From Treponema sp. UBA937 (GTDB lineage Bacteria; Spirochaetota; Spirochaetia; Treponematales; Breznakiellaceae), in NCBI GenBank assembly GCA_002293455.1, contig DBDH01000092.1, forward strand, positions 1 through 52,785: a stretch of DNA of 52,785 nt, in the 5' to 3' direction. Below, piece after piece: positions 7,949 to 16,292 of this stretch. The translations under genes and the position numbers were made by a program. The first letter of the stretch is position 1, and each line of letters starts with the position of its first letter. The notes beneath the pieces are model-generated. The model was given only the letters and a program-made list of their open reading frames with translations. It was not told where the DNA came from and ran no database searches.

Positions 7949-9190
7949 ATGATACATAAAAAAGAAAAATTTTGTATCTCATGCTTAATCATCATCTCCC
8001 TTTTTGTCATTTCTTGTGTGTTCTACACTGAAAGCAAAGAATCTGATCGAGGGTTTACCATCATCGGTATACCGGAGCAATATAACGGAAAATTTATTTC
8101 TTCTTTTTTTGCGTTATCAATGTCTGATGGGTATAAAAAGGATTTATTTTATAAGGATGAGCCAATTGAAATAAAAAACGGTTCTGCCTTTATAGGACTC
8201 TATAGTGATAGTACCTACAAAGATTCCTTTACCGGTTATGGAATCTACGCTGTTGTTTTATATATTGATCTTGATACGCCAGGAAGCAAACAATGGAGTC
8301 TTGTGTCAATTGTTGAAGGAAACGCAGTAATGCACTGGGAGGACGGATACGGAACTTATTTACCAGATCAGATTAGCTATGATCCAGAAAAGGCGGGGGC
8401 AGAAATAATAGCTTCTTATGACATTTCTGATTTTGTTCCTGTTCTTCCTTGGAGGGAGCAACTAGATGTTGATATATCTGCTACGAGTGATTCATTTTAT
8501 TTCCAGTATGGGAACGTTATTCATATTGTTGATCGAGAAAGTATGAAAAAAACAGGAGAGATACCAATCACTATTCCAACTAACGCTCCTTTCAACGTAT
8601 GGCATTTTACTACCTTTGCTGACAAATGTATGTTTGGTACATATTCCCTATATAATGAAGCTACAAATTCTTTAACTTATCCGCTTTTTTTAATGGATAT
8701 GGATGGGCAAAATCAAAGGGAAATTGATGTTGCACAGGAACTCGGTATTCCTTGGATAGAAGGTTTGGGATACGATAAAGCTACTGAAACAATCTGGGCA
8801 GTAAGCAGTGATCGTAAAAAAATAATACATTATTCCTATGATGGAAACTCTGATATCTTTACAAAGTCTTTTGAGCGTGATTCCTATAATTTAGGAGCAT
8901 CCTATCATATTGTAAACCACGATACCATACCTTTTTTCCTCTCAATGTATGGAAGTGAGAGCTGGAATATGTATAACAATCTTGCCCTTAATAAATCAGG
9001 AATGATTATTGATAAACGAAATATGGATAATTCCGAAGAATCACTTGGTGAAATATGGGTGCGCTATCTTGGTGTTGCGGATAAACCGATTGGATATCCT
9101 CTGGGGATGTTGTACGAACCTCCTTATCTCTGGATCGTTATCCAGAAAGACGAAAAAATCCAGCTGCTCAAATTGTTACCCAATGAGTAA
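7949..9190 (+). CDS. Hypothetical lipoprotein, possible beta-propeller
   Basis: ATG 7949 is preferred over 7934 because GGAGAG lies 8-9 bases before it and the protein then starts MIHKKEKF. The signal ends FVISC, so the mature protein of about 390 residues is lipid-anchored. Stretches such as YGNVIHIVDRESMKKTGEI, YDKATETIWAVSSDRKKI and YEPPYLWIVIQKDEKI look like beta-propeller blades (turn-rich repeats with aromatic strands), but no family is recognised. It ends LLKLLPNE on the duplicated segment described for the BspA leaders. Its last 8 bases overlap the next truncated gene. Confidence 0.65.
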   Translation: MIHKKEKFCISCLIIISLFVISCVFYTESKESDRGFTIIGIPEQYNGKFISSFFALSMSDGYKKDLFYKDEPIEIKNGSAFIGLYSDSTYKDSFTGYGIYAVVLYIDLDTPGSKQWSLVSIVEGNAVMHWEDGYGTYLPDQISYDPEKAGAEIIASYDISDFVPVLPWREQLDVDISATSDSFYFQYGNVIHIVDRESMKKTGEIPITIPTNAPFNVWHFTTFADKCMFGTYSLYNEATNSLTYPLFLMDMDGQNQREIDVAQELGIPWIEGLGYDKATETIWAVSSDRKKIIHYSYDGNSDIFTKSFERDSYNLGASYHIVNHDTIPFFLSMYGSESWNMYNNLALNKSGMIIDKRNMDNSEESLGEIWVRYLGVADKPIGYPLGMLYEPPYLWIVIQKDEKIQLLKLLPNE

Positions 9191-9389
9191 AGGAAGCTTT
9201 ATATTTAGTATCCGAATAACTCTGTTGCTGTTGGGTGTTTTTTCCTTTATAAATTGCTCTCAAGAAGGCATTGTAATAAAGGATGGATATATAGGCGAAT
9301 ACAATGGATTCCAATATGAATACTATGCTTGGGGGATGCGAATTAATGGTTACACAGGAAGCAATACCGACTTGAGCGGTTCTTTGTAG
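9183..9389 (+). pseudogene. Truncated copy of the BspA-type lipoprotein (68 codons)
   Basis: This frame repeats the leader and N-terminal region of the 6244 protein almost residue for residue: FINCSQEGIVIKDGYIGEY then NGFQYEYY and MRINGYTGS. It departs after that point and stops at TAG 9387, so all leucine-rich repeats are missing. It overlaps the end of the preceding lipoprotein gene by 8 bases in the same arrangement as the 7170 copy. It is either a decayed paralog or a stored N-terminus for recombination. No intact repeat region follows before the tRNA. Confidence 0.65.
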
Positions 9390-9518
9390 AGAGTGAATGG
9401 TCGGTGCATCATCAACCTCTATTTCCGACCAATGCAAAGCTAAAAAAAGTATCAGTTTTGTATCAGTCAGTAGAAATTAATAAGAAACATCCCCCGTTTT
9501 CGGGAAAGACATTTGTTT

Positions 9519-9547
9519 GCTAAATCCTTATAACATAAGGATTTAGC
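9519..9547 (-). terminator. Perfect 13-bp hairpin downstream of tRNA-Leu
   Basis: GCTAAATCCTTAT (9519-9531) and ATAAGGATTTAGC (9535-9547) form a 13-bp stem with a 3-base loop just after the 3' end of the tRNA (minus strand). There is no T run, so it may act as a processing or stability element, not a classical terminator. A small CCCG-TTTT-CGGG hairpin (9493-9504) lies beyond it. Confidence 0.5.
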
Positions 9548-9551
9548 AATT

Positions 9552-9635
9552 TGCCCGGAGGGAGACTTGAACTCCCATACCACTGAAGGCACTAGTACCT
9601 GAAACTAGCGTGTCTACCAATTCCACCATCCGGGC
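9552..9635 (-). tRNA. tRNA-Leu (anticodon CAG)
   Basis: On the minus strand the sequence starts GCCCGGATGG and ends TCCGGGCA, giving a 7-bp acceptor stem. The anticodon stem CTAGT/ACTAG encloses the loop TTCAGGT, so the anticodon is CAG. A long variable arm (type II) and the T-loop GTTCAAGTC are present, as expected for leucine. The CCA end is not encoded. The gene is 84 bases and lies downstream of the PrsW-like gene on the same strand. Confidence 0.95.
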
Positions 9636-9737
9636 GATACATTTAACTTTATCCAACATATCAAAAAAACAGTTATTTTACAAGCTCTTTTTTGAAAAAC
9701 GTATTAGTTTTTCAAATGATTCTGAAACGGAGCCGTA

Positions 9738-10391
9738 TTATTCACCTTTGATATACATCAATGAAGAAACGATGCTCGTTACTGTAATCAATATGAGAAA
9801 AATGAGCGGGGTTCCAGGATTTAAGATGATGAAGTTATACGCTGTGTGAATGAATATTGCGAGTAACGCATTCCATATTCCGGAAGCCGTATGATGATTC
9901 CGAAATGAAACCGCACTCATGCCTATTCTGATGCCACATGCGGCATGTAAGGGAGATGTAGTTACAGCTCTAAGAAATGTTATCTGGATGTTTGACATTG
10001 CATATCCGGCTGTTTCAAACAAGGCAAATCCCAAGGCAATGACGAGTCCCGCTGCGGCTCCATCGGATTTTGTTTCTATGGGATTCAGACGCTTCCATCT
10101 TTTTGCTAAGGCGATTAAAAAAAATGCTGCCAAAAGACGGCTCAATTCTTCCGGGACCGCGGTTCGTATAATAATGTTGAGGAATAATTCCGCGGTAGTT
10201 TCAACGGCGAAAACAGGAATGATCATTTGAATGCAGAAGACAATCAATACTGAAATGATTCCGGCAAGAAGTGCGCAAAGAAACCAGATTATGTTAAATC
10301 GGTATTTTCTCATGATGAGCCAGAGGTACGCAAGAACTATCGGCAATGCGGCTAATAATATGAGTGCAAAAAGTGACATAATTCCGTTCAT
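9738..10391 (-). CDS. PrsW-like glutamic-type intramembrane protease
   Basis: The 217-residue protein has about seven hydrophobic segments. The PrsW signature is present in order: PEELSR (the paired Glu motif) near residue 80, GFALFETAGY near 118, SPLHAACGIRIG near 144, and HTAYNF near 186. In this family the Glu and His residues in the membrane form the active site; the founding member cleaves an anti-sigma factor. The substrate here is unknown. The gene reads toward the tRNA and is divergent from shikimate kinase, from which it is separated by under 50 bases, so the two promoters must lie in that short gap. Confidence 0.8.
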   Translation of the reverse strand: MNGIMSLFALILLAALPIVLAYLWLIMRKYRFNIIWFLCALLAGIISVLIVFCIQMIIPVFAVETTAELFLNIIIRTAVPEELSRLLAAFFLIALAKRWKRLNPIETKSDGAAAGLVIALGFALFETAGYAMSNIQITFLRAVTTSPLHAACGIRIGMSAVSFRNHHTASGIWNALLAIFIHTAYNFIILNPGTPLIFLILITVTSIVSSLMYIKGE

Positions 10392-10439
10392 TGTATAGCC
10401 TAATTGTACATGTTAGAGTAGGATTTGACTAGGATGAAT

Positions 10440-11003
10440 ATGAATAATGTTTGCAAAATTATTTCCCTTGTGGGTCCCAAGCATTCAGGGAAAAGCAGCG
10501 TCGGAAAAGAACTTGCCCGTCTGCTCGGTGCCGATTTGCTCGATTTAGATTCTTGTATTGAAGAACAGTCCGGAAAAAGCCCAAGGGTTCTATACAAGGA
10601 AGGGGCAGAAATATTCCGTAAAGCTGAACTGGAGTCATTACAGACAATACTTGAAAAATCCGGCGGAAACGCATCGCTTATTGTTTTAGCTGCAGGCGGC
10701 GGAATTATCGACAATCCAAAAGCTGCCGCGCTGCTAAGAGAAAAAACACTTACGGTGTATCTTGAGGTGAGTTCCGAAACAGCATGGAACCGGGTTGCCG
10801 AAAGCAGCCGTATGTCCGGTGAACTGCCGCCCTTCCTGCAGACCGATAATCCTAAGAAAACTCACCGGGAACTGCATGAAAGAAGAAGCCACGCTTACAA
10901 GGAGTTTTCTGCGTACACTATAAATGCAGAAAATGCAGATATTGAAACGATCAGCCGGGAAATAAAAAAACATCTGGATATTGTTCTTGTTACCCCCTAT
11001 TAA
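10440..11003 (+). CDS. aroK: Shikimate kinase
   Basis: The enzyme phosphorylates shikimate with ATP, step five of the chorismate pathway, in the cytoplasm. The Walker A loop GPKHSGKSSVG is near the start, LLDLDSCIEE holds the shikimate-binding Asp, AGGGII is the Walker-B-like GGG motif, and ERR in the lid region (LHERRSHAY) matches the family. The length, about 187 residues, is normal. ATG 10440 is favoured by TAGGA five bases upstream; ATG 10434 is possible. The gene converges on rloB and the two stops overlap by 4 bases. Confidence 0.9.
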   Translation: MNNVCKIISLVGPKHSGKSSVGKELARLLGADLLDLDSCIEEQSGKSPRVLYKEGAEIFRKAELESLQTILEKSGGNASLIVLAAGGGIIDNPKAAALLREKTLTVYLEVSSETAWNRVAESSRMSGELPPFLQTDNPKKTHRELHERRSHAYKEFSAYTINAENADIETISREIKKHLDIVLVTPY

Positions 11004-11623
11004 TTCAATTGTACGTTCTGTAATTTAAATATTTCTTCGATCAGTTCGTCTAAATTTGTGTAGGGGTTATACTCGTAAATGGGAGTTGACTCTGGATTTA
11101 CTTTCTTTTGATGTACTTTAATCCTTCTTGCATGTGTTATTGCTGTTGAAAGTTTATCTTTTGTAAAATCAAAAATTTCTAACGAAGATTTTGAATAGTC
11201 AATATATTTCTTCTTTTTCATATAACTAATGACTTCGTTACATTTTGTAAACGAATATGTTGTATATTCGTAATGTAATAATATCCAATACTCAAAAGAG
11301 ATTGATGAAAATCCAATGTTTATATTATTATCTCTCGCTGTAATAAACGTTTCTGCATGGAGAGTATATCCATCTTTGTCATATACTACCCAAAGGCTAT
11401 CCTCTGGGAATTCCTTGTGTTTCTTTGCTTCTTTAACTAATTCCCTTCCTGTATTTTTCTTTGAATCAATTACCGCAACCTCCACTTTTTTCCCTTTAAA
11501 ATTACAACTGTTTATTAATGATTCAAAATATGCATATTCAGATTTACCTTTCTTGCCTTCACAAAGAATAAAAAGCCGTTTTTCAATTGAACGTGATCCG
11601 CTTCTTTTTCTAGGTCTAGGCAT
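11000..11623 (-). CDS. rloB: RloB-family TOPRIM-like protein, probable nuclease of a defence pair
   Basis: The protein (207 residues) starts at ATG 11623, inside the end of rloA (8-base overlap), which supports translational coupling. The N-terminus is basic (MPRPRKRSGSR). LFILCEGKKGKSEYAYFESL carries the conserved Glu, and WVVYDKDGY the DxD, of TOPRIM folds seen in OLD-type nucleases. RloB was named for open reading frames linked to type I restriction loci. RloA/RloB pairs share the layout of ATPase plus TOPRIM effector with OLD and PARIS defence systems; that this pair acts against phage is an inference. It is AT-rich compared with aroK. Confidence 0.75.
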   Translation of the reverse strand: MPRPRKRSGSRSIEKRLFILCEGKKGKSEYAYFESLINSCNFKGKKVEVAVIDSKKNTGRELVKEAKKHKEFPEDSLWVVYDKDGYTLHAETFITARDNNINIGFSSISFEYWILLHYEYTTYSFTKCNEVISYMKKKKYIDYSKSSLEIFDFTKDKLSTAITHARRIKVHQKKVNPESTPIYEYNPYTNLDELIEEIFKLQNVQLN

Positions 11624-12917
11624 CGAAAATCTCCACAATTTTATTTAAATCTGTTGCCGGAACAGCGCCAAAACGTCCGTCAAGATAGAATTTACCGTAT
11701 TTATCATTGTTACGTATAAGATTTTTATCGAATTCGTCCAAAGAGTATAATTCTGTACTTCCATCATGGGTTCTATCAGAAAACCAAATCTGTTCCCTTC
11801 TTAACTTATTTGTATCAAGAATACAAGTATCGTGAGTTGAAATTAATAATTGCGCATTTTGTTTATTAATTTTAGGATTTATAAACAATTCAATAATAAA
11901 CTGACTCAGCAGAGGATGTAAGCCGCTGTTAAATTCATCAATTATTAATACAGTCCCATTTTTTAAACTATTTACAACTTCTCCAGCAAGATCATACATC
12001 TTTATAGTACCAGTGGACTCCTCTTCTTGTAAATTAAAATATTCAATTTTGTCAGTTTTCTCTCCATCCTTATAAACATTGTGACCAATATACGGCTTGT
12101 TTTGAAAATCTTCAATAATTCTTTTTTTTATTTCATCCGGCATAGTTTTAGGCAAAAACAATTGGTTTTCAATATCTTTTTCTTCAATCAATTTAATATC
12201 GTTTACACTTAAATCCGCTGCTTTTAGAATTTTGATTAATATCGACTTATAATCATCTTCATTTTTTTTCAATTCGCGTGTTGTAGAATGATAGGGAATA
12301 GTTGACGAATCCATTCTTACGTGCATATTTATATTTTTCTTAAAAAAAAGGAAAACTTTCTGTAAAGAAGTATTATTTGAATTCGCGGCGATAGATAAAA
12401 ACAACTTATTTGGCAATAAAAGAGTCTCCAATATCTTTTTTTCACCAGTAAAATGACTTCCGTACTTTATAGGGTTATTTTCTTCCCTTATAAACAGATT
12501 AGCTTTTCTCCCATTTGGATAAAAGGATAATTCCTCAAATGATATACTTGTATCGTCAAAAACAAAACTATAATTATAACGAATATTTTCTATGCAAAAT
12601 TCAATTTGAAATTGAGAAGATTTCGATTTATAAGCTTCATCTAAACGAAAGGGCTTATAGAGAGGTATTTTTTGATCTAAATCTAGTCTGTGAGAAAATA
12701 AAATAAATTGAATAGCGGATGAAAGAGCTTTTATAATATTGGTTTTTCCAGACGCATTTGGTCCGTAAATGGCAGAAAAGGAATGTAGATTATATGCCCC
12801 ATTCTCAATGGAGATATATTTGAGGTTATCATCTAATGTCTTTTTATTGGACAAAAAACTAAATGTAATTTCATCCTTGATAGAATACATATTACTTAAA
12901 GTAAAATCAATAATCAT
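11616..12917 (-). CDS. rloA: RloA-family AAA ATPase (AAA_21/AAA_15, ABC-type fold)
   Basis: This 433-residue ATPase begins MIIDFTLSNMYSIKDEI, the usual N-terminus of SMC/ABC-like solitary ATPases. Walker A GPNASGKTNI is near residue 52, and VLIIDEFNSGLHP near residue 324 is the Walker B with catalytic Glu. A final ISTHDTCILD stretch is the H-loop. Such ATPases sense infection or DNA ends and control a partner nuclease. It is the first gene of a two-gene operon with rloB and has a good promoter upstream (12973-13001). Low GC relative to neighbours suggests horizontal gain. Confidence 0.8.
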   Translation of the reverse strand: MIIDFTLSNMYSIKDEITFSFLSNKKTLDDNLKYISIENGAYNLHSFSAIYGPNASGKTNIIKALSSAIQFILFSHRLDLDQKIPLYKPFRLDEAYKSKSSQFQIEFCIENIRYNYSFVFDDTSISFEELSFYPNGRKANLFIREENNPIKYGSHFTGEKKILETLLLPNKLFLSIAANSNNTSLQKVFLFFKKNINMHVRMDSSTIPYHSTTRELKKNEDDYKSILIKILKAADLSVNDIKLIEEKDIENQLFLPKTMPDEIKKRIIEDFQNKPYIGHNVYKDGEKTDKIEYFNLQEEESTGTIKMYDLAGEVVNSLKNGTVLIIDEFNSGLHPLLSQFIIELFINPKINKQNAQLLISTHDTCILDTNKLRREQIWFSDRTHDGSTELYSLDEFDKNLIRNNDKYGKFYLDGRFGAVPATDLNKIVEIFDA

Positions 12918-12972
12918 TTTGTCTCCAACAAAACATCAAAATATGTGTAAAAACACACAAAATACACACTTT

Positions 12973-13001
12973 AATCTATCGTATTTTTGATAATCTGTCA
13001 A
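12973..13001 (-). promoter_or_regulatory. Promoter of rloA-rloB
   Basis: On the minus strand TTGACA (13001-12996) and TAGATT (12978-12973) are separated by 17 bp. A GTGT/ACAC-rich stretch (about 12942-12970) lies between this promoter and the rloA start and could serve as an operator, though that is only a guess. Confidence 0.6.
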
Positions 13002-13068
13002 ATATTTTTGTCAATAATAATAAAGGTTTTAACCTTCAAATACTCCCTCCGCGTTAAAACCTCCTTCC

Positions 13069-15645
13069 TCATTTCTTCTTTTCAAGTTTATTTTGAACAG
13101 GTATCATCTGCAATGCCCAGTCGTTGATAATTTTTTTCAAACCGAGGTCCGTCAGTTTCAGATTTTTTCCGCAGTCTTTACAAATGAATCTTCCGTCTTC
13201 ATCGATAGAATCTTTGGCGCACCCGATGCAGTATGTTTTTTTGCATTCGGGGCAGGTTCCCGCGGGAAGATCATCGGGTGGTTCAGAAAAAATCCTGATT
13301 GGCGGTACGTTGATTTCGGCCTTGCGGACTTTCCAGTTTCTTTCGCAGCCGGAACATGAAATGGTTTTAAAAGCGGCTTCTTCAAACCGTTCTTTTAATT
13401 CCCGATAACGTTCACGGAAGACATCATCAACATGTATGTTTTCCAATTTATGTACTATTTCTTCTGTTTCTTTCCATCGGAAAGTGTTTGCGTAAATCCA
13501 TCCCAGTGAAATCATCACCGATATATTTTTTGGTTCCAGTTCCAGGGCTGAATAAAGGGCGGCTTCGGCTTGCTGATATTCGGCTTTTTGTGCCGCGATA
13601 AAAGCCTTCATTTCCAAAGCGTCGGCGGAAGGAGAAACGGTTTGGATTGTATCGAGCAGAGTTTCAGCTTCGCGGTAAAGCCCTAATTGCATCAGACATG
13701 ATGCATGATTCATCATATATTCCCGATTATCCTGATCTATCGAAAGAGCTTTGCGGTAATAGGTATCCGCTTCTTCATGCCGATTAAGTTTTGTAAGAAG
13801 ATTCCCGGCGCAGTTTGCCATGATTCCGTCAACATCTTCATTTTGGCCGGCTTCAAGCATTTCCAATGCCTTATCGGGAAAATTTTTTTTGAATAACAGA
13901 AGCGCTCTGCTCATCCGGACAGCGGGAATTTCGCCCAGGCTTTCGGCCGCTTTGGATAGATGCAATTCCGCCGTTTTCAAATCTTCCGCGGCCAGCGCAA
14001 TCCGGGCTGCCATATTTGCAATCCATCCGTCATGAGGCGCCTGTTCCAAAGCGATAGCGATATGCTTTTTCATTTCATCATCATGAGGATTGTTGTAGAG
14101 CAAAAAACGTGTTTCCGCCAGTTTAAAATGAAACACGCTATGTTCATCATCCAATGCCAACGCTTTTTCCAAAAAGACAAGAGCTTCCTGTCTCTTGCCT
14201 TTTTGAACCAAAAGGAGTCCTTGCAAAAAAACCATTGCCGGATCTTCCGCCATAATTGTATCATACGACAAGCGTAGTTTTTCCGCTTCGTTGAATTCAT
14301 ATTCGGCCTTCTGCCAGTCCCCAAGGCCGAACGCCAGTTTCCCGGCGAGCGCGTGAACTTCCCAGTTTTTTGAATCAAGAAAAAGCAGGCGCGGAATTAT
14401 TGATGAAAGATCATCATAATTATCATTTTTTAAAAAAGAGCGGCCGGCCTTTAGATAATATTCCACAGCTTTTTTTTCTTCGCCTAATATGTCGTAGCTG
14501 TTCGCGGCGTTTTTTGCGGGAATGCCATTTCCGCTGTCAAGCATTGCGGCTTGCGCATAAGCCGCCGCCGCCGCCGGAAAGTCTTTCAAGCTCCAGTGAG
14601 CATGTCCCTGGAGTGTCCGGAGCGTTATATCATCAGGATGGATTTTCAAAAGTTCATCGGTATATGTTTTGAGATCTTCGTATCTTTCCGACAGATACAG
14701 GAAACGCGCCTTTTCAAGGCCGGATGCCCGGTACATCTCCGTTTCTGGTGATGCCGAAACAGCGTTCAAATATTTTTCCGCGTCATCAAGATGTAAAAGC
14801 ATGAGCGAAGCCTTGGCCGCCAGCAGCAATTCTTCATTGCTTTGCGTGTGATTTTTTGTGTCCCAAATATTTGTAAGCTGTGACAGAGCCTCTTCCGCAC
14901 GGCCCATCGCAAAATATGTTTCTGCCAAACGGAGGCGGCTTTGCGGACTCTTTGTTTCATCGTTCCATCGGTTGTAAGCTGCTTCAACTTCCGCCTCCCT
15001 GGATTCAATGCTGAAAGATTCCAAGAATGCCTTAGACACTTGAGGATGTGCCTTATCAATATGTTCCGCGGACGAATAAGAAGCGGAAGCAAAACCTACC
15101 TGTCCTTCGGAAAGAGTATCATCATGTATTTCCGCGGCCCATTCGTTATTCAGTATAAAAATAAGATGGGTTCCGAACGCGATAATTTCAACGTGAACGG
15201 TTTCTTTATCGGAATAGCCGCCGGGGATTTCTGTCCAACCCAATAAAGCAAGCGGATTTCGATTGCGGATAACATCAATGCGGAAATATCCTTTTGATGA
15301 AACGAGCAATGTGTAGTTTGTGACATCGTCAACCATGCGGAAGCTGATTCCCGCCGCGGCGTAACCGCCCAAAGCATCAATTCTAAGACCGGCACGGATA
15401 ACGAGATTGCTGTAACGGTACAAAGGATTCTCGATCCATGCAAGGCAATTTCGGCGTTTAAGCGCCAGTATAAGATTCTTGTTTTCAATGAAACCCGTGT
15501 GGCTGGCCGTATCTGTCAATGCAAAACGGATATGTTCCGGATCGGAAAAATCCGCTTCCCATTTTTCCGCAATAATGCCTTCAGGATCAAAAGGTTCTTC
15601 CCGCGGTTTTTTCGCGGAAAAAAGTTTTTTAAGAATCTTCAACAT
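13069..15645 (-). CDS. Large TPR protein with N-terminal beta domain and C-terminal zinc ribbons
   Basis: I take ATG 15645 (MLKILKKLFSAKKPRE) as the start; the open frame continues 28 codons further upstream without typical residues. Residues about 30-210 form a beta-rich jelly-roll-like domain (GYAAAGISFRMVDDVTNYTL, later GQVGFASASYSS) as in carbohydrate-binding folds. Residues 220-760 are a chain of tetratricopeptide repeats (for example AETYFAMGRAEEALSQL and NHASCLMQLGLYREAETLL). The C-terminus has paired cysteines: CSGC, CPECKKTYCIGC and CKDCGK, a zinc-binding unit. There is no signal peptide. The role is unknown; the fold suggests a scaffold for protein complexes. Confidence 0.75.
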   Translation of the reverse strand: MLKILKKLFSAKKPREEPFDPEGIIAEKWEADFSDPEHIRFALTDTASHTGFIENKNLILALKRRNCLAWIENPLYRYSNLVIRAGLRIDALGGYAAAGISFRMVDDVTNYTLLVSSKGYFRIDVIRNRNPLALLGWTEIPGGYSDKETVHVEIIAFGTHLIFILNNEWAAEIHDDTLSEGQVGFASASYSSAEHIDKAHPQVSKAFLESFSIESREAEVEAAYNRWNDETKSPQSRLRLAETYFAMGRAEEALSQLTNIWDTKNHTQSNEELLLAAKASLMLLHLDDAEKYLNAVSASPETEMYRASGLEKARFLYLSERYEDLKTYTDELLKIHPDDITLRTLQGHAHWSLKDFPAAAAAYAQAAMLDSGNGIPAKNAANSYDILGEEKKAVEYYLKAGRSFLKNDNYDDLSSIIPRLLFLDSKNWEVHALAGKLAFGLGDWQKAEYEFNEAEKLRLSYDTIMAEDPAMVFLQGLLLVQKGKRQEALVFLEKALALDDEHSVFHFKLAETRFLLYNNPHDDEMKKHIAIALEQAPHDGWIANMAARIALAAEDLKTAELHLSKAAESLGEIPAVRMSRALLLFKKNFPDKALEMLEAGQNEDVDGIMANCAGNLLTKLNRHEEADTYYRKALSIDQDNREYMMNHASCLMQLGLYREAETLLDTIQTVSPSADALEMKAFIAAQKAEYQQAEAALYSALELEPKNISVMISLGWIYANTFRWKETEEIVHKLENIHVDDVFRERYRELKERFEEAAFKTISCSGCERNWKVRKAEINVPPIRIFSEPPDDLPAGTCPECKKTYCIGCAKDSIDEDGRFICKDCGKNLKLTDLGLKKIINDWALQMIPVQNKLEKKK

Positions 15646-15697
15646 ACATCTACTATGTACTAAAACTCTTTTAAAAGTCGATAGGCAAAAGCGATCC

Positions 15698-16069
15698 TTA
15701 TGGTATTCTCGCTTTTGAAAGCGCGTCATTCACGGCGGCGATGAATCCTTCGCTTGATCCCGTTGCGCCGGTAATCACATCGGCATCGGCGGAATTGGTA
15801 TACATAATTGTTTGGGTCAATTCTTCAAAAGCGGCCGTCCCAATGCCTTCAGTATCTGCATGAGAGATAACTTCCACATCCGTAAGCGCGTTCTCCGTGA
15901 CGGTTACCGCAACGGTAACAAGGCCGAAATATCCGCCGCCGCTTCCTTCATAGGTTCCCGCTCGATACAGATCCCCGCCTGCGCGGCTGCTTTCTGTCAT
16001 AGTACCGCAGGCTGAAAATACGATAATCGATAAAAATAACATTGCCATAATAAGATATATTTGTTTCAT
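15698..16069 (-). CDS. FMN-binding domain lipoprotein
   Basis: ATG 16069 follows ACGGAGGAATT, an excellent ribosome-binding site. The 123-residue product has a signal ending FSAC, then a small FMN_bind domain: AGTYEGSGGGYFGLVTV at the start and DVITGATGSSEGF at the end. TGAT matches the S/T-GAT motif in which the threonine is linked to FMN by a flavin transferase, as in NqrC/RnfG and related electron carriers. I infer a periplasmic electron carrier, possibly working with a fumarate-reductase-like or Rnf partner elsewhere. It is separate from the upstream groL by a terminator. Confidence 0.8.
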   Translation of the reverse strand: MKQIYLIMAMLFLSIIVFSACGTMTESSRAGGDLYRAGTYEGSGGGYFGLVTVAVTVTENALTDVEVISHADTEGIGTAAFEELTQTIMYTNSADADVITGATGSSEGFIAAVNDALSKARIP

Positions 16070-16203
16070 AATTCCTCCGTCCAAGTGTATGGCATTGCTA
16101 TGGTTTTTGCTTTGGTTTTGTCTGCGATTTTTCATTCGCCGCGGGTATAATTCTCATAAATGTTTACCAAGGAAATCGGCTCAAGGAGAAGGTACTTTCA
16201 ATT

Positions 16204-16231
16204 AAAAAAGGCCGCCCCGGAGGACAGCCTT
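16204..16231 (-). terminator. Rho-independent terminator of groL
   Basis: On the minus strand AAGGCTGTCC (16231-16222), loop TCCG, and GGGCGGCCTT (16217-16208) form a 10-bp stem with two G-T pairs, followed by a run of T (16209-16204). It lies about 60 bases after the groL stop. Confidence 0.8.
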
Positions 16232-16292
16232 GAAAAAATCTGTGAGTTTACATTGATGCGGTTTTGTAAGATAAAATTGTAAAGCAGTTTTA

